From NCBI GenBank assembly GCA_041689775.1, contig JBDNFP010000231.1, forward strand, positions 1-41,217: a stretch of DNA of 41,217 nucleotides. Direction: 5' to 3'. A program made the position numbers and the translations under genes. Under the pieces are notes generated by a model. It searched no databases and had not been told where the DNA came from. It saw nothing but the letters and a program-made list of their open reading frames with translations. Below are positions 25,750 through 34,578 of the stretch, piece by piece (the stretch's first letter is position 1; every line of letters begins with the position of its first letter). This DNA is from JBDNFP01 sp041689775 (lineage in GTDB: Bacteria; Bacteroidota; Bacteroidia; Cytophagales; Spirosomataceae).

Positions 25750-26760
25750 CTATATCCCTTTACTCAATTCGAGCATTCGCGCCACGGAGTCATAGGCTTT
25801 CAAACGGATATCTTCCGGCACAATGATTTCGGGCTGCTCGTACAGCAGCGCATTATATACTTTTTCGAGGGTATTCATTTTCATGTACGGGCACTCCGAG
25901 CAGGCGCAAGTATTATTATCGGTGGCCGGAGCCGGAATCAGCTTTTTGTGCGGAACCGACTGCTTCATTTTGTGTAGAATACCGGCTTCGGTAGCTACGA
26001 TAAATTTCTGACTATCCGATTGTTCTACGAATTTCAGTAAACCCGTGGTGGAGCTGACAAAATCGGCTTGCAGCAAAATATCCTCTTTACACTCCGGGTG
26101 CGCAATCAGCAGAGCGTCGGGGTTGTCGGCCCGAAGCTTTTCAAGCTTTTCCCGTGAAATATCAATGTGCACGATGCAGGCACCATCCCACAGTACCATC
26201 TCGCGTCCGGTTTTCTGAGCTACGTAACGACCCAAGTTAGCATCTGGGGCAAAGATGATCTTTTGATCCTTGGGAAGGCTGTTGACGATATGCAGGGCAT
26301 TCGACGAAGTACAGACGATATCGGTCAAGGCTTTGATCTCAGCCGAGCAATTGATGTAGCTGATCACGATATGGTTGGGGTGTTTAGCCTTGAACTCGGC
26401 AAACTTATCGGCCGGAGCAGAGTCGGCTAGTGAGCAGCCCGCATTCAGGTCAGGAATCACTACCTTTTTATGCGGGCTGAGTACCTTGGCGGTCTCACCC
26501 ATGAAGTGCACTCCACAAAATACGATCATCTCGGCTTCGGTGGCAGCCGCTTGCTGTGACAAACCGAGGCTGTCGCCGATATAGTCGGCTATATCCTGAA
26601 TAGCTCCGTCTACGTAGTAGTGGGCCAGAATAACGGCATTTTTCTCTTTCTTTAAACGGTTGATTTCTTCAACCAAATCTATATCCTTGGCTACGACTTC
26701 GTTGACGTACCCAAAACGTGCTACTTGCTCAGCTATATCTATCATTTTGCTTGAATTCAT
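25750..26760 (-). CDS. nadA: Quinolinate synthase NadA
   Basis: The protein has 336 residues and condenses iminoaspartate with dihydroxyacetone phosphate to quinolinate, using a [4Fe-4S] cluster. The cluster ligands are visible: C109 (NAGCSLAD), C195 (DGACIVH) and one of the C-terminal group C285/C287/C290 (CACSEC). Other family motifs are LAHYYVDGAIQDIADYIGDS (about 45-64), VFCGVHFMGETAK and PDANLGRYVAQKTG. The start ATG 26760 gives a normal N-terminus. It is the first gene of the nadA-lipoprotein-nadB unit; nadC is not in the window. Confidence 0.96.
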   Translation of the reverse strand: MNSSKMIDIAEQVARFGYVNEVVAKDIDLVEEINRLKKEKNAVILAHYYVDGAIQDIADYIGDSLGLSQQAAATEAEMIVFCGVHFMGETAKVLSPHKKVVIPDLNAGCSLADSAPADKFAEFKAKHPNHIVISYINCSAEIKALTDIVCTSSNALHIVNSLPKDQKIIFAPDANLGRYVAQKTGREMVLWDGACIVHIDISREKLEKLRADNPDALLIAHPECKEDILLQADFVSSTTGLLKFVEQSDSQKFIVATEAGILHKMKQSVPHKKLIPAPATDNNTCACSECPYMKMNTLEKVYNALLYEQPEIIVPEDIRLKAYDSVARMLELSKGI

Positions 26761-26761
26761 T

Positions 26762-26773
26762 GTGCGAACGCAC
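26762..26773. promoter_or_regulatory. Short palindrome immediately before nadA
   Basis: GTGCGAACGCAC is a perfect 5-bp inverted repeat with a 2-base centre, starting one base upstream of the nadA ATG. It could be an operator or a hairpin at the translation start. No regulator is identified. Confidence 0.25.
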
Positions 26774-26924
26774 TATTGCTACTTGTTGGTTAAATGGTTT
26801 ACCTAAAAAAGTGGGCCTTCCAACCCAAAAGTTGAGACCACTTTCTTTGTCTAACGAAGAACTAAGGTACAAATATTCCTAAATTCTCTGTAAATGAAAC
26901 AATGAAAAGGGTAGACGGTAACGT

Positions 26925-28496
26925 TCAAAGCTTTGGCTTCACCTGCTTTTGTTGGTTGATGAGGTAAACTACTCCGGGACCGCTGCTCCATTCTTTTTTA
27001 AAGCCTCCCGGCATTAGTCCAACGGGATGGCTTCCCAAGGCAATATCGTCGTCGCCGTCGCCGTCGAGGTCGGCTACATCCATGCACATCCAACGTCCCC
27101 GACCAATGGTGGGTAGTAATTGTGGAGCGAATTTGCCGTCCAGATTTTTCAGGTATACGGCATCATTGGGTGTTTTGGAGTTATAGTTGCCAAAGAAAGC
27201 AATCGCGGCAATGTCAAGATCACCATCTCCATCAAAGTCGCGGGCTACGGCTTTGTAGGCACCATTCATCGGAAAATGGAATTTCTGGCGAAAGGTACCG
27301 TCTTTGTTTTGCTCAAAAGCATATACCCCGTGGTAGGGTTTCATAATGAGTGAATAATCGGCATTATCACCACAGGTATACAGTATGTCGGGCCTGCTAT
27401 CCTGGTTGAGATCCGTGATTTCAAAGTAGCTAGATCCGTACACCGGTGGAAACCGCATCAAAAGTTTTTCCTCAAATTGTTCGTTGCCGAGGTTGCGATA
27501 TAAAACGATACGTTCATCCCCTTGGGCGAATAATACAACCAAATCTTTCCGTCCGTCCTTGTCCCAGTCTACTACTTCGGCCTTGATGGCCCCGGCAGAA
27601 TTACTGAGTACTTGTTGCCGGTAGGTGCTATCCGAAGTGGGGTGCCATACCGAAAACTTGCCTTCGATTACTCCGTACTCGCAGGTAATCAATTCATTTT
27701 GTTGATCTCCGTTCAGGTCCGTTGATAAAGTTTGGGTAGGTCGGTATAGCTTGGTCAATACTAGCGAAGCATTTTTGGAGGAAGTTTCATCTACATCTAC
27801 CAGTTGATTGAATCCATTAGTATTTACAGTAATACCGACTGTCTTCCCAATGTAGGTTACCAATAGTCCTTTTTTTGTAAACTCAATTCCACTGACAGCT
27901 ACCTGATTACCAAAGCGTTTTTCTGGAAGTCCAGCCTGAGAAAGGGTCCATATTTCGCCATTTGCGTCATCGCATACGTACACCACGTGTCTTTCTGGGT
28001 CAATTTTTATGCAGGAAATATTAGCCATTTTCTGGGAAAACAGCTGTCCGCGTTTGAATTCAAACTGTCCCCGGTTCATTTCCAGCGGGGGAATATTGGC
28101 CTCTTCCAAACGTTCCGGCGCTAGGGCTAGATAGTAGTTTTTGACCCGGGCCCAGTCATCTTCTGAAATCAGCGCTACTTTGGGTTCTAATTGTAGTTCG
28201 AGGTCGTTCAGAGAGTCCAACTTGCTGATCTCGCTTTTTACCCCCATGCGCAAGGCCATGTAAGGCAGTACGGACTCCCGCCATATCTGCCGGGTGAGTA
28301 AGCCCGGTTCAGCAAATTCATGACAACCACCGCAATATTGTTGAGCAAGCTTGGCATCATCTTCGGTCGGAGGGGAGGGCCTGTTGCAACCAGGAAGGTA
28401 CATCAGGATTCCGGTCAGGATCAGAGATTGAATAAAAGAAGCCAATAGGGTAGTCCGAAAACGTATACTAGGGGTAAAGCGAGGGGTGTTTGTCAA
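26925..28496 (-). CDS. Lipoprotein with haem-c motif and FG-GAP repeats
   Basis: The protein has 523 residues. A lipobox (LPG-C37) is followed at 55-59 by CGGCH, a c-type haem attachment motif, inside a short cytochrome-like segment (DDAKLAQQYCGGCHEFAEPG). The remainder is a beta-propeller with calcium-type loops: DLNGDQQNELI, DWDKDGRKDLVV, DLNQDSRPDILY, DFDGDGDLDIAA, DLDGDGDDDIAL. This joins a possible electron carrier to the same repeat type as the three UnbV proteins, but it lacks the UnbV domain. No clear distal Met haem ligand is assigned. It stands alone on the minus strand with its own candidate promoter. Function unknown; periplasmic or surface location is expected. Confidence 0.82.
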   Translation of the reverse strand: MTNTPRFTPSIRFRTTLLASFIQSLILTGILMYLPGCNRPSPPTEDDAKLAQQYCGGCHEFAEPGLLTRQIWRESVLPYMALRMGVKSEISKLDSLNDLELQLEPKVALISEDDWARVKNYYLALAPERLEEANIPPLEMNRGQFEFKRGQLFSQKMANISCIKIDPERHVVYVCDDANGEIWTLSQAGLPEKRFGNQVAVSGIEFTKKGLLVTYIGKTVGITVNTNGFNQLVDVDETSSKNASLVLTKLYRPTQTLSTDLNGDQQNELITCEYGVIEGKFSVWHPTSDSTYRQQVLSNSAGAIKAEVVDWDKDGRKDLVVLFAQGDERIVLYRNLGNEQFEEKLLMRFPPVYGSSYFEITDLNQDSRPDILYTCGDNADYSLIMKPYHGVYAFEQNKDGTFRQKFHFPMNGAYKAVARDFDGDGDLDIAAIAFFGNYNSKTPNDAVYLKNLDGKFAPQLLPTIGRGRWMCMDVADLDGDGDDDIALGSHPVGLMPGGFKKEWSSGPGVVYLINQQKQVKPKL

Positions 28497-28520
28497 TGAA
28501 GTATTGGTTGTTTACGCTAT

Positions 28521-28528
28521 CAAAAATA
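28521..28528 (-). promoter_or_regulatory. Candidate -7 box for the haem/FG-GAP lipoprotein gene
   Basis: On the minus strand the sequence is TATTTTTG, an exact TAnnTTTG match about 25 bases before the start codon. No clear -33 TTTG was found. Confidence 0.4.
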
Positions 28529-28600
28529 GGAGGTTAGGCGTGATTTATTCAGATTAACACGAAAAAATCAGAATTGTACATCACCTTCTGGTAAGAAAAC

Positions 28601-28638
28601 AAACAGCGGCTCCCTCTGTTCAAAAGGAGCCGCTGTTT
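28601..28638 (-). terminator. Terminator downstream of the PiT transporter gene
   Basis: AAACAGCGGCTCC (28601-28613) and its reverse complement (28626-28638) form a 13-bp stem with a 12-base loop. On the minus strand it is followed by GTTTTCTTAC. It lies 160 bp beyond the PiT stop codon. Confidence 0.75.
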
Positions 28639-28797
28639 ATTAAAAATAAATAACTATTTAAAATCGTGTAAGTAGCTGATAGCTATTAGATTATAGCCTC
28701 TTTTTTTTGCAAAAATCTGATATAGAAAATATTAGCCATGGATTTGACTAAGTTAACAATACAAACTAATTCTGCATTAGAATTTAGTCCGAAGTAC

Positions 28798-30219
28798 TTA
28801 AAAGAGCCAACGGAAAAATACGTATAAAGTACCTGATAGGAGCATCGTCACCGGGAGGGTTAGAATCCAGGCGATCGCAATATTACGTACCGTACCCGCC
28901 TGAAGGTTACGGATGCCCTTGTTGGCAACCATAGTACCGGCAATACCCGAAGACAGTACGTGGGTAGTACTTACCGGCAAGCCAAGCCATGAGGATACCC
29001 CAATAGTACTGGCGGCTACTAGCTCGGCGGAGGCACCTTGTGCGTAGGTAAGATGTTGTTTTCCGATTTTCTCACCGATTGTGACCACAATTCGTTTCCA
29101 GCCTACCATGGTACCGAGTCCAAGCGAAAGTGAAATCATCAGGATAACCCAGTCAGGAGCATAGTCGGTAAAACGGCGGAGACCGTCCTTCTCGCCAATT
29201 TGAGCTTGCAGGGTTTCTACATCGGCAGTGCTTAAGTTAGCCGTATCGCTATCGATCAGGTCTTTGATGTTTCGGTTGATAAGTAGTAACGATCGGCGGG
29301 CGTTTAGGCGATCGTCTTCGGGCAAAGCGTTGTCAACTAAGGGTTTACTTAGCTTGGATTGGAGCATGGCAATCTCACGCTTGGTTTCGGTTAGTTCGGT
29401 TCGGTCACGGGCCGAAAGCAAAGAAGAGTCAACCCGGTTTACTACTGTCTCAATTTTGGTGAGATTATCCTGCATCATCAGCGGATCTTTGCTGCTGTCG
29501 AGGGCAAAGTAGGTAGGAGTGATACCAATCAGAATAAGCATAATCATACCCACCCCTTTTTGTCCGTCGTTGGAACCATGGAAAAAGCTAACGAGCGTAC
29601 AGGTTGCAATCAGAATACCACGAATCCAGTTGGGTGGTGGTTGGTTCTTCTTTGGTTCGCTGAACACCAGATTCCGCAAGGGTTTATCGAGAGCCCGGCG
29701 AAGGATAAACATCAGAATAATAGCCAATGAAAATCCAAATAATGGAGATACGAGTAGTGAGATAAAAATCTCGGTAGCTTTGGTTGTATTGATACCCGTA
29801 CCGCGGGTGTTCTCGGGCATAAAGGTAAATGCTAATCCTACCCCAAGAATGGATCCGATTAGGGTATGGGAACTGGAACTAGGTAGACCAAAGTACCAGG
29901 TACCGAGGTTCCAGACGATGGCGCTCAGTAAGAGAGCCATGACCATAGCCACACTGTGGTACACGTTCTGATCAATTAGAAGTTCCACGGGTAGCAGGTT
30001 TACGATACCCATTGCCACGGCGATTCCACCAAAAAATACTCCGAGAAAATTACAGAACCCCGACCATACCACCGCAGTGTTTGGTTTAAGAGAATTGGTA
30101 TAAATAACGGTAGCTACGGCATTGGCAGTATCGTGAAATCCGTTCACAAATTCGAAGGCACAGGCAGCAAATAAGCTGAATGCCAGTAACAAAAAGATGT
30201 CAGTTTCTAAACCAAACAT
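28798..30219 (-). CDS. PiT-family inorganic phosphate transporter
   Basis: The protein has 473 residues and is integral to the inner membrane. Both duplicated PiT signatures are visible: EFVNGFHDTANAVATVIYT (about 23-41) and FFHGSNDGQKGVGMIMLI (about 217-234). A hydrophilic insert of roughly 110 residues (about 240-350, rich in Lys, Glu, Asp and Arg) separates the two membrane halves, as in many bacterial members. The C-terminal half has LGLPVSTTHVLSSGIAGTM. It should take up phosphate or metal-phosphate with H+ or Na+. The PhoU-like partner often found beside it is absent here. Confidence 0.92.
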   Translation of the reverse strand: MFGLETDIFLLLAFSLFAACAFEFVNGFHDTANAVATVIYTNSLKPNTAVVWSGFCNFLGVFFGGIAVAMGIVNLLPVELLIDQNVYHSVAMVMALLLSAIVWNLGTWYFGLPSSSSHTLIGSILGVGLAFTFMPENTRGTGINTTKATEIFISLLVSPLFGFSLAIILMFILRRALDKPLRNLVFSEPKKNQPPPNWIRGILIATCTLVSFFHGSNDGQKGVGMIMLILIGITPTYFALDSSKDPLMMQDNLTKIETVVNRVDSSLLSARDRTELTETKREIAMLQSKLSKPLVDNALPEDDRLNARRSLLLINRNIKDLIDSDTANLSTADVETLQAQIGEKDGLRRFTDYAPDWVILMISLSLGLGTMVGWKRIVVTIGEKIGKQHLTYAQGASAELVAASTIGVSSWLGLPVSTTHVLSSGIAGTMVANKGIRNLQAGTVRNIAIAWILTLPVTMLLSGTLYVFFRWLF

Positions 30220-30282
30220 AGAGCAGGAAATATTTGTAAATAAGGAGGCAGTGAGATTTTAACAGCCTCTATTTTAGCGCCT

Positions 30283-30290
30283 CAAAAGTA
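30283..30290 (-). promoter_or_regulatory. Candidate -7 box for the PiT gene
   Basis: On the minus strand TACTTTTG matches TAnnTTTG exactly, about 64 bases before the ATG at 30219. No convincing -33 box was seen. Confidence 0.4.
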
Positions 30291-30330
30291 CGGAACTTTA
30301 TTGGGGCTAATGTTAAGAAATTGTTAAGCC

Positions 30331-31371
30331 CTACTCTTTGTTGGCCAGTTGCCCACAGGCAGCATCAATGTCCTTACCCCGGCTGCGACGCACACTGACG
30401 GTTACGCCACGATCTTCCAGGAATGCGGCAAACTTATCCAGTTTATCCGCGTCGGTGTTGCGAAAATCGGACTCGGCAATGGGGTTATATTCAATAATAT
30501 TGACCCGGCCCGGTACCCGCTTGGTAAACTCCCATAGCTCTTTGGCGTCCTGCAGAGAATCATTGAAGTTCTTGAACACAATGTATTCAAAGGTGATCCT
30601 ATTGCCGGTTTTCTTGTAGAAGTAGTTGAGTGCTTCGGCCAGATTATCGAGCGAGTTAGACTCGTTGATGGGCATAATCTGATTGCGTTTGGTATCGTTG
30701 GCGGCGTGCAGTGAGAGAGCAAGCCGGAATCTGACTTCATCATCCCCCAGTTTTTTGATCATCTTGGCAATGCCAGCGGTAGAGACCGTAATTCGCTTGG
30801 GAGACATCCCCAATCCTAGCGGTGAGGTGATGTACTCGATCGATTTCATGACGTTAACGTAGTTGAGTAGCGGCTCACCCATGCCCATGTACACTATATT
30901 GGTCAGGGGAGCATTAAACTTCCCTTCGGCTTGTCGGGCTATCTCGACAACCTGATCGTAGATTTCTCCCGCTTCCAGGTTACGCTTGCGATCCATGTAG
31001 CCCGTTGCGCAAAACGTGCAGGTGAGTGAGCACCCTACCTGACTGCTGACGCAGGCGGTCATGCGGTCGGTAGCCGGAATCAGCACTCCCTCTACCAGAT
31101 GGTCGTCAAATAGTCGGAAGGCATATTTAACGGTACCGTCGTTGCTGTGCTGCTGCTTATCAGTAACGAGGGCATTGATGACAAAGTGTTCGTCGAGTAA
31201 TTGACGAAGCGAAAGCGACAGGTTGGTCATATCGGCGAAAGACCGGGCGGATTTTTTCCACAACCACTCGTGGATCTGCTTGGCCCTAAAAGCTGGCTCT
31301 TTCTGCTCAGAAAGCCAGTTTTTTAACTGTTCCACCGACAGCTTCCTGATGTCACTTTTTGCGGGATTCAT
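30331..31371 (-). CDS. rlmN: 23S rRNA/tRNA adenine-C2 methyltransferase RlmN
   Basis: The protein has 346 residues and is a radical-SAM enzyme that methylates A2503 of 23S rRNA and A37 of some tRNAs. The SAM cluster motif is C114-x3-C118-x2-C121 (GCSLTCTFCATGYM). The methyl-carrying Cys is present near the end (C339 in DIDAACGQLA). Further motifs are YMGMGEPLLNY and the SLHAANDTKRNQIMPIN segment. The full domain set is present. It lies 31 bp behind the CvpA-like gene and may share its transcript. Confidence 0.96.
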   Translation of the reverse strand: MNPAKSDIRKLSVEQLKNWLSEQKEPAFRAKQIHEWLWKKSARSFADMTNLSLSLRQLLDEHFVINALVTDKQQHSNDGTVKYAFRLFDDHLVEGVLIPATDRMTACVSSQVGCSLTCTFCATGYMDRKRNLEAGEIYDQVVEIARQAEGKFNAPLTNIVYMGMGEPLLNYVNVMKSIEYITSPLGLGMSPKRITVSTAGIAKMIKKLGDDEVRFRLALSLHAANDTKRNQIMPINESNSLDNLAEALNYFYKKTGNRITFEYIVFKNFNDSLQDAKELWEFTKRVPGRVNIIEYNPIAESDFRNTDADKLDKFAAFLEDRGVTVSVRRSRGKDIDAACGQLANKE

Positions 31372-31402
31372 TTAATAAAAATATAAAGTGTAAATAGAAA
31401 AT

Positions 31403-31960
31403 TTAGTTGTTGACAGTCACTTTACTGCCCGGGTTGAGGTATTCGTGTTTCCAGTCGCGGATTAATTGACTACCCGCAGGCATCCACTCAACGGCTGCCG
31501 TAATAACCGTGGGTGCTACGGGTACGATGAAAGGATACACGTAGGTTTCCTGCGTCCGGTGTTCGGGTATATTGACCCCCATGGTACCTAGTAGCCAGAA
31601 AAAGACACTGGTTCCGAAGATCCAGGTAAACAATCCAACGGACGCACCGGCGAGGCTATCAAATGTGCCAAGTAAAGAATACCGTAACGATTTACGGATG
31701 GAATACCCAAACTGATTTAACAAAAAGATGGTGGGAAAAAAGATAACCGAAAAACCAATAAAGGGTAGTATGCGCCTTGCTAGAGTATGACCAATGTGGG
31801 GTTCCAGAATCTCCATCCCTAATCCCAAAAATTTAAAACCAACTATCATGGCGACCACAAAGGCAAATACGCCGATGATCTCGACGAGTAAACCTTTGCG
31901 GTAACCGTTGACCGCTCCCCACAGCAAGGGAATTAATAATAAAAAATCAAGTATTTTCAC
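31403..31960 (-). CDS. CvpA-family membrane protein
   Basis: The protein has 185 residues and four predicted membrane segments, beginning MKILDFLLLIPLLWGAVNGY, with the family-typical GYRKGLLVEIIG loop after the first segment. CvpA proteins are inner-membrane proteins related to colicin V export, with a poorly defined general role. It lies between the YqeY-like gene (92 bp upstream) and rlmN (31 bp downstream) on the same strand. Confidence 0.8.
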   Translation of the reverse strand: MKILDFLLLIPLLWGAVNGYRKGLLVEIIGVFAFVVAMIVGFKFLGLGMEILEPHIGHTLARRILPFIGFSVIFFPTIFLLNQFGYSIRKSLRYSLLGTFDSLAGASVGLFTWIFGTSVFFWLLGTMGVNIPEHRTQETYVYPFIVPVAPTVITAAVEWMPAGSQLIRDWKHEYLNPGSKVTVNN

Positions 31961-32052
31961 GTGGGACCCATTTCTCCGATCAAAAAATTGTGACTACGGA
32001 AGACGTAATACCGTATTGTAAAAGTAAACGCTGAAATTCCCGAATCGTTGTT

Positions 32053-32505
32053 TTACTGGGCGAGTAGTGTTCTTACGAGAGTCGAGACCACCTTTCCGTC
32101 GGCCTGTCCTGCCATTTCTTTGGTGGCTACGCCCATTACCTTACCCATATCAGAAGGTGCAGAAGCACCAACCCGGGCTATGATTTCCTGTAAGCGGGTG
32201 GTGATTTCGGCTTCGGTCAATTGCTTGGGTAAAAACTGCTCAATAACGGCTAGCTCGGCTTCTTCCTTAGCCCATAGGTCTTCACGGGCCTGCGCCTGAT
32301 AAATTTCAGCCGACTCCCGACGCTGTTTGGCGGCTTTGGTCAGCAATCTTAGCTCATCGTCTTCGGAAAGCTCCTCGGCAGCACTACCCTTGGTCTCTTC
32401 TAACAAAATCAATGACTTAATTGCCCTCAAAGCACGCAGGGTATCCTGATTTTTGGCGCGCATGGCATCTTTGATGCCGGATTCAACTTTACTTTTAAGT
32501 GACAT
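32053..32505 (-). CDS. GatB/YqeY-domain protein
   Basis: The product has about 150 residues and is helical, related to the tail domain of GatB. Visible features are the family start SLKSKVESGIKDAMRAKN and the C-terminal segment PSDMGKVMGVATKEMAGQADGKVVS. The function in free-standing form is unsettled; a link with tRNA amidation has been proposed from homology. A start at 32523 would add six residues (MSAPIT). ATG 32505 gives the usual N-terminus and is preferred. Confidence 0.85.
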   Translation of the reverse strand: MSLKSKVESGIKDAMRAKNQDTLRALRAIKSLILLEETKGSAAEELSEDDELRLLTKAAKQRRESAEIYQAQAREDLWAKEEAELAVIEQFLPKQLTEAEITTRLQEIIARVGASAPSDMGKVMGVATKEMAGQADGKVVSTLVRTLLAQ

Positions 32506-32645
32506 AGTAATGGGGGCAGACATACTGCCTGCTGTATTAATTTAATCTATTAGAGTATTAAGGTAACTTTAAAGGAAGGTGATCAGAATCAACTACCTGA
32601 AAAAAGATCGTGTGTTTCTGAACCTGCATCCTACTCGAACAATTC

Positions 32646-32678
32646 TTTGGTCTCTTACGTTCGATAAAGGTAACTTTG
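32646..32678 (+). promoter_or_regulatory. Promoter of pdxJ
   Basis: TTTG at 32646-32649 and TAACTTTG at 32671-32678 are 21 bp apart, fitting the Bacteroidota -33/-7 pattern. The predicted start lies about 75 bases before the pdxJ ATG and inside an upstream open frame that is therefore not coding. Confidence 0.65.
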
Positions 32679-32681
32679 CGA

Positions 32682-32689
32682 CAAAGGTA
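32682..32689 (-). promoter_or_regulatory. Opposed -7 box, minus strand
   Basis: CAAAGGTA reads TACCTTTG on the minus strand, an exact -7 match three bases from the pdxJ -7 box. Together they form an imperfect palindrome (TAACTTTG-CGA-CAAAGGTA). It could drive the YqeY-like gene with a leader of about 150-170 bases. The -33 element is unclear. Confidence 0.4.
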
Positions 32690-32761
32690 CAAATACTCAG
32701 TGACCAATTGTCTATACCTTGTCGTCGTATTCAATCATTATCTATTGGCAAGCCCTTACCT

Positions 32762-33478
32762 ATGACCCGTTTAAGTGTAAATATTAATAAGATAGCTACT
32801 CTCCGTAACTCACGTGGCGGTGAAAATCCCAATGTTGTAAAAGTAGCGCTGGACTGCGAACGTTTCGGAGGGGAAGGCATTACGGTGCATCCCCGGCCCG
32901 ACGAACGTCATATTCGTTATCAGGATGTGTACGATCTGAAGAACGTAGTGACCACCGAGTTTAATATCGAAGGAAACCCTTCCGAGCGTAAGTTTGTCGA
33001 GCTCGTTTTGGCCAACCTTCCCGCCCAGGTAACGTTGGTGCCCGATACCTTACAGGCTATTACCTCCAACTCTGGTTGGGATACAATCACGCACAAAGCC
33101 GAACTGATCGATCTCATTGCCGAGTTTAAGGCAGCGGGTATTCGGGTGTCGGTTTTTGTGGATCCCGATGAGCGGATGGTGGCCGGGGCCAAAGAGTGCG
33201 GGGCTGATCGGGTTGAGCTGTATACCGAGCCCTACGCCGAGCAGTATTTTCAGGATCGAGCCAAGGCCGTAGCTCCTTTTGTAAGGGCGGCCGAGGAAGC
33301 CCGCCGGGTAGGGTTGGGACTTAATGCCGGACACGACCTCAGTCTGGATAATCTCCGTTTTCTGAAACAAAGTATTCCCTGGCTTGACGAGGTCTCGATT
33401 GGTCATGCGCTCATCAGTGACGCGTTGTACTTTGGGCTGGAAAATACGATACAAATGTACCTGCGTGAATTAGAATAG
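32762..33478 (+). CDS. pdxJ: Pyridoxine 5'-phosphate synthase PdxJ
   Basis: From ATG 32762 the product has 238 residues, the usual length. PdxJ joins 1-deoxyxylulose 5-phosphate and 3-amino-2-oxopropyl phosphate into pyridoxine 5'-phosphate. Motifs are LSVNINKIATLRNSRGG (about 4-20), GGEGITVHPRPDERHI and NAGHDLSLDNL near 200. In-frame codons upstream to GTG 32579 do not resemble the family and lie across the promoter, so that start is rejected. The mnmH gene follows after 53 bp. Confidence 0.95.
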   Translation: MTRLSVNINKIATLRNSRGGENPNVVKVALDCERFGGEGITVHPRPDERHIRYQDVYDLKNVVTTEFNIEGNPSERKFVELVLANLPAQVTLVPDTLQAITSNSGWDTITHKAELIDLIAEFKAAGIRVSVFVDPDERMVAGAKECGADRVELYTEPYAEQYFQDRAKAVAPFVRAAEEARRVGLGLNAGHDLSLDNLRFLKQSIPWLDEVSIGHALISDALYFGLENTIQMYLRELE

Positions 33479-33531
33479 GTTTTCTGATCCTTTCTTTTAT
33501 ATTAGTGAACCCTTTACTTACCGAAAAATTA

Positions 33532-34560
33532 ATGCCCAAGCCCCTATCACCAGTTGATTTTCTGGATAAAACAGCTACCCTTCCGGTCGTGGATGTCCGT
33601 TCGCCCGGTGAGTTTTTACAAGGCCATATCCCCGGAGCGGTTAATATTCCTTTGTTTAGTAATGAGGAGCGGGCCGAGATAGGTACTACGTATAAGCAAA
33701 TAAGCCAACAGGACGCATTACTGCGGGGTTTGGACATTGTCGGGCCCAAAATGGCGGGGTTTGTCCGGAAAGCAAGAAGGCTTACACTCGGCGATGATAT
33801 TTTGGTGCACTGCTGGCGGGGGGGCATGCGCAGCAGGTCGTTTGGATGGTTACTCGAAACCGCTGGGATGCGGGTCAATACTCTGAAAGGAGGCTACAAG
33901 ACATTCCGTAACGAAGTATTAGGAAGTTTTTCAACTCCTCAGCAACTAATAATACTGGGTGGTAAAACGGGTAGTGGCAAGACCGAAATCCTGCAAAAAC
34001 TGCACGACTTAGGTGAGCAGGTTATTGATCTGGAAGGCCTGGCACATCACAAGGGATCTTCATACGGGGCAATTGGCCAATTGGCTCAGCCTAGCACGGA
34101 GCATTTTGAAAACGAATTGTACATGAAATGGCGGAACTTAGACCCTACCCGGCGGGTATGGGTAGAAGACGAAAGCCGCACCGTAGGCCGTTGCCTGGTT
34201 CCGGAAGAGATTTGGGCACAAATGCAGAAATCGCCTGTGGTAGTGGTGTATATGGATAAAGAGCTCCGTATCAAACGCTTGGTACGCGAGTACGCCTGCT
34301 TTGATATTGAGCTACTTTATGAGGCAACCAACCGAATAAAGAAACGCCTTGGTGGCCAACACCACAAGGCGGCCATTGAAGCTCTGGATGAACAGGATTT
34401 TGCCAAGGTAGCTGAAATCACCCTGACGTACTACGATAAAGCCTATCTCCACGGGTTAGGAGAGCGGCAGGTTTTTCATACGTTCGACGTGCACCACGAC
34501 AACCCCGATGCCATAGCTGGACAACTTGTTGCATGGCTAGAGCAACACGAGGAGGCCTGA
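33532..34560 (+). CDS. mnmH: tRNA 2-selenouridine/geranyl-2-thiouridine synthase MnmH
   Basis: From ATG 33532 the protein has 342 residues. A rhodanese domain fills the first third (VVDVRSPGEFLQGHIPGAVN), with the catalytic Cys at about 94 in VHCWRGGMRSRSFG. A P-loop domain follows, with GGKTGSGKT at about 143-151. This two-domain form is MnmH/SelU (YbbB), which replaces sulfur by selenium at tRNA wobble 2-thiouridine, through a geranyl intermediate. A GTG start at 33505 would add nine residues and cannot be excluded. Selenium use would need selD, which is not in the window. Confidence 0.93.
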   Translation: MPKPLSPVDFLDKTATLPVVDVRSPGEFLQGHIPGAVNIPLFSNEERAEIGTTYKQISQQDALLRGLDIVGPKMAGFVRKARRLTLGDDILVHCWRGGMRSRSFGWLLETAGMRVNTLKGGYKTFRNEVLGSFSTPQQLIILGGKTGSGKTEILQKLHDLGEQVIDLEGLAHHKGSSYGAIGQLAQPSTEHFENELYMKWRNLDPTRRVWVEDESRTVGRCLVPEEIWAQMQKSPVVVVYMDKELRIKRLVREYACFDIELLYEATNRIKKRLGGQHHKAAIEALDEQDFAKVAEITLTYYDKAYLHGLGERQVFHTFDVHHDNPDAIAGQLVAWLEQHEEA

Positions 34561-34578
34561 AAACTAAATTTTCTTCCA

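Larger units (their letters stand above)
28497..28797. other. Intergenic region between the haem/FG-GAP gene and the PiT gene
   Basis: No gene is seen. It contains a candidate minus-strand promoter (28521-28528), a stem-loop terminator (28601-28638) and an AT-rich stretch without recognisable structure from about 28640 to 28797. Confidence 0.6.

Noticed and set aside
32579..32761. 61-residue N-terminal extension of PdxJ
   Set aside because: It contains an exact promoter, starts with GTG and makes the protein longer than any usual PdxJ.
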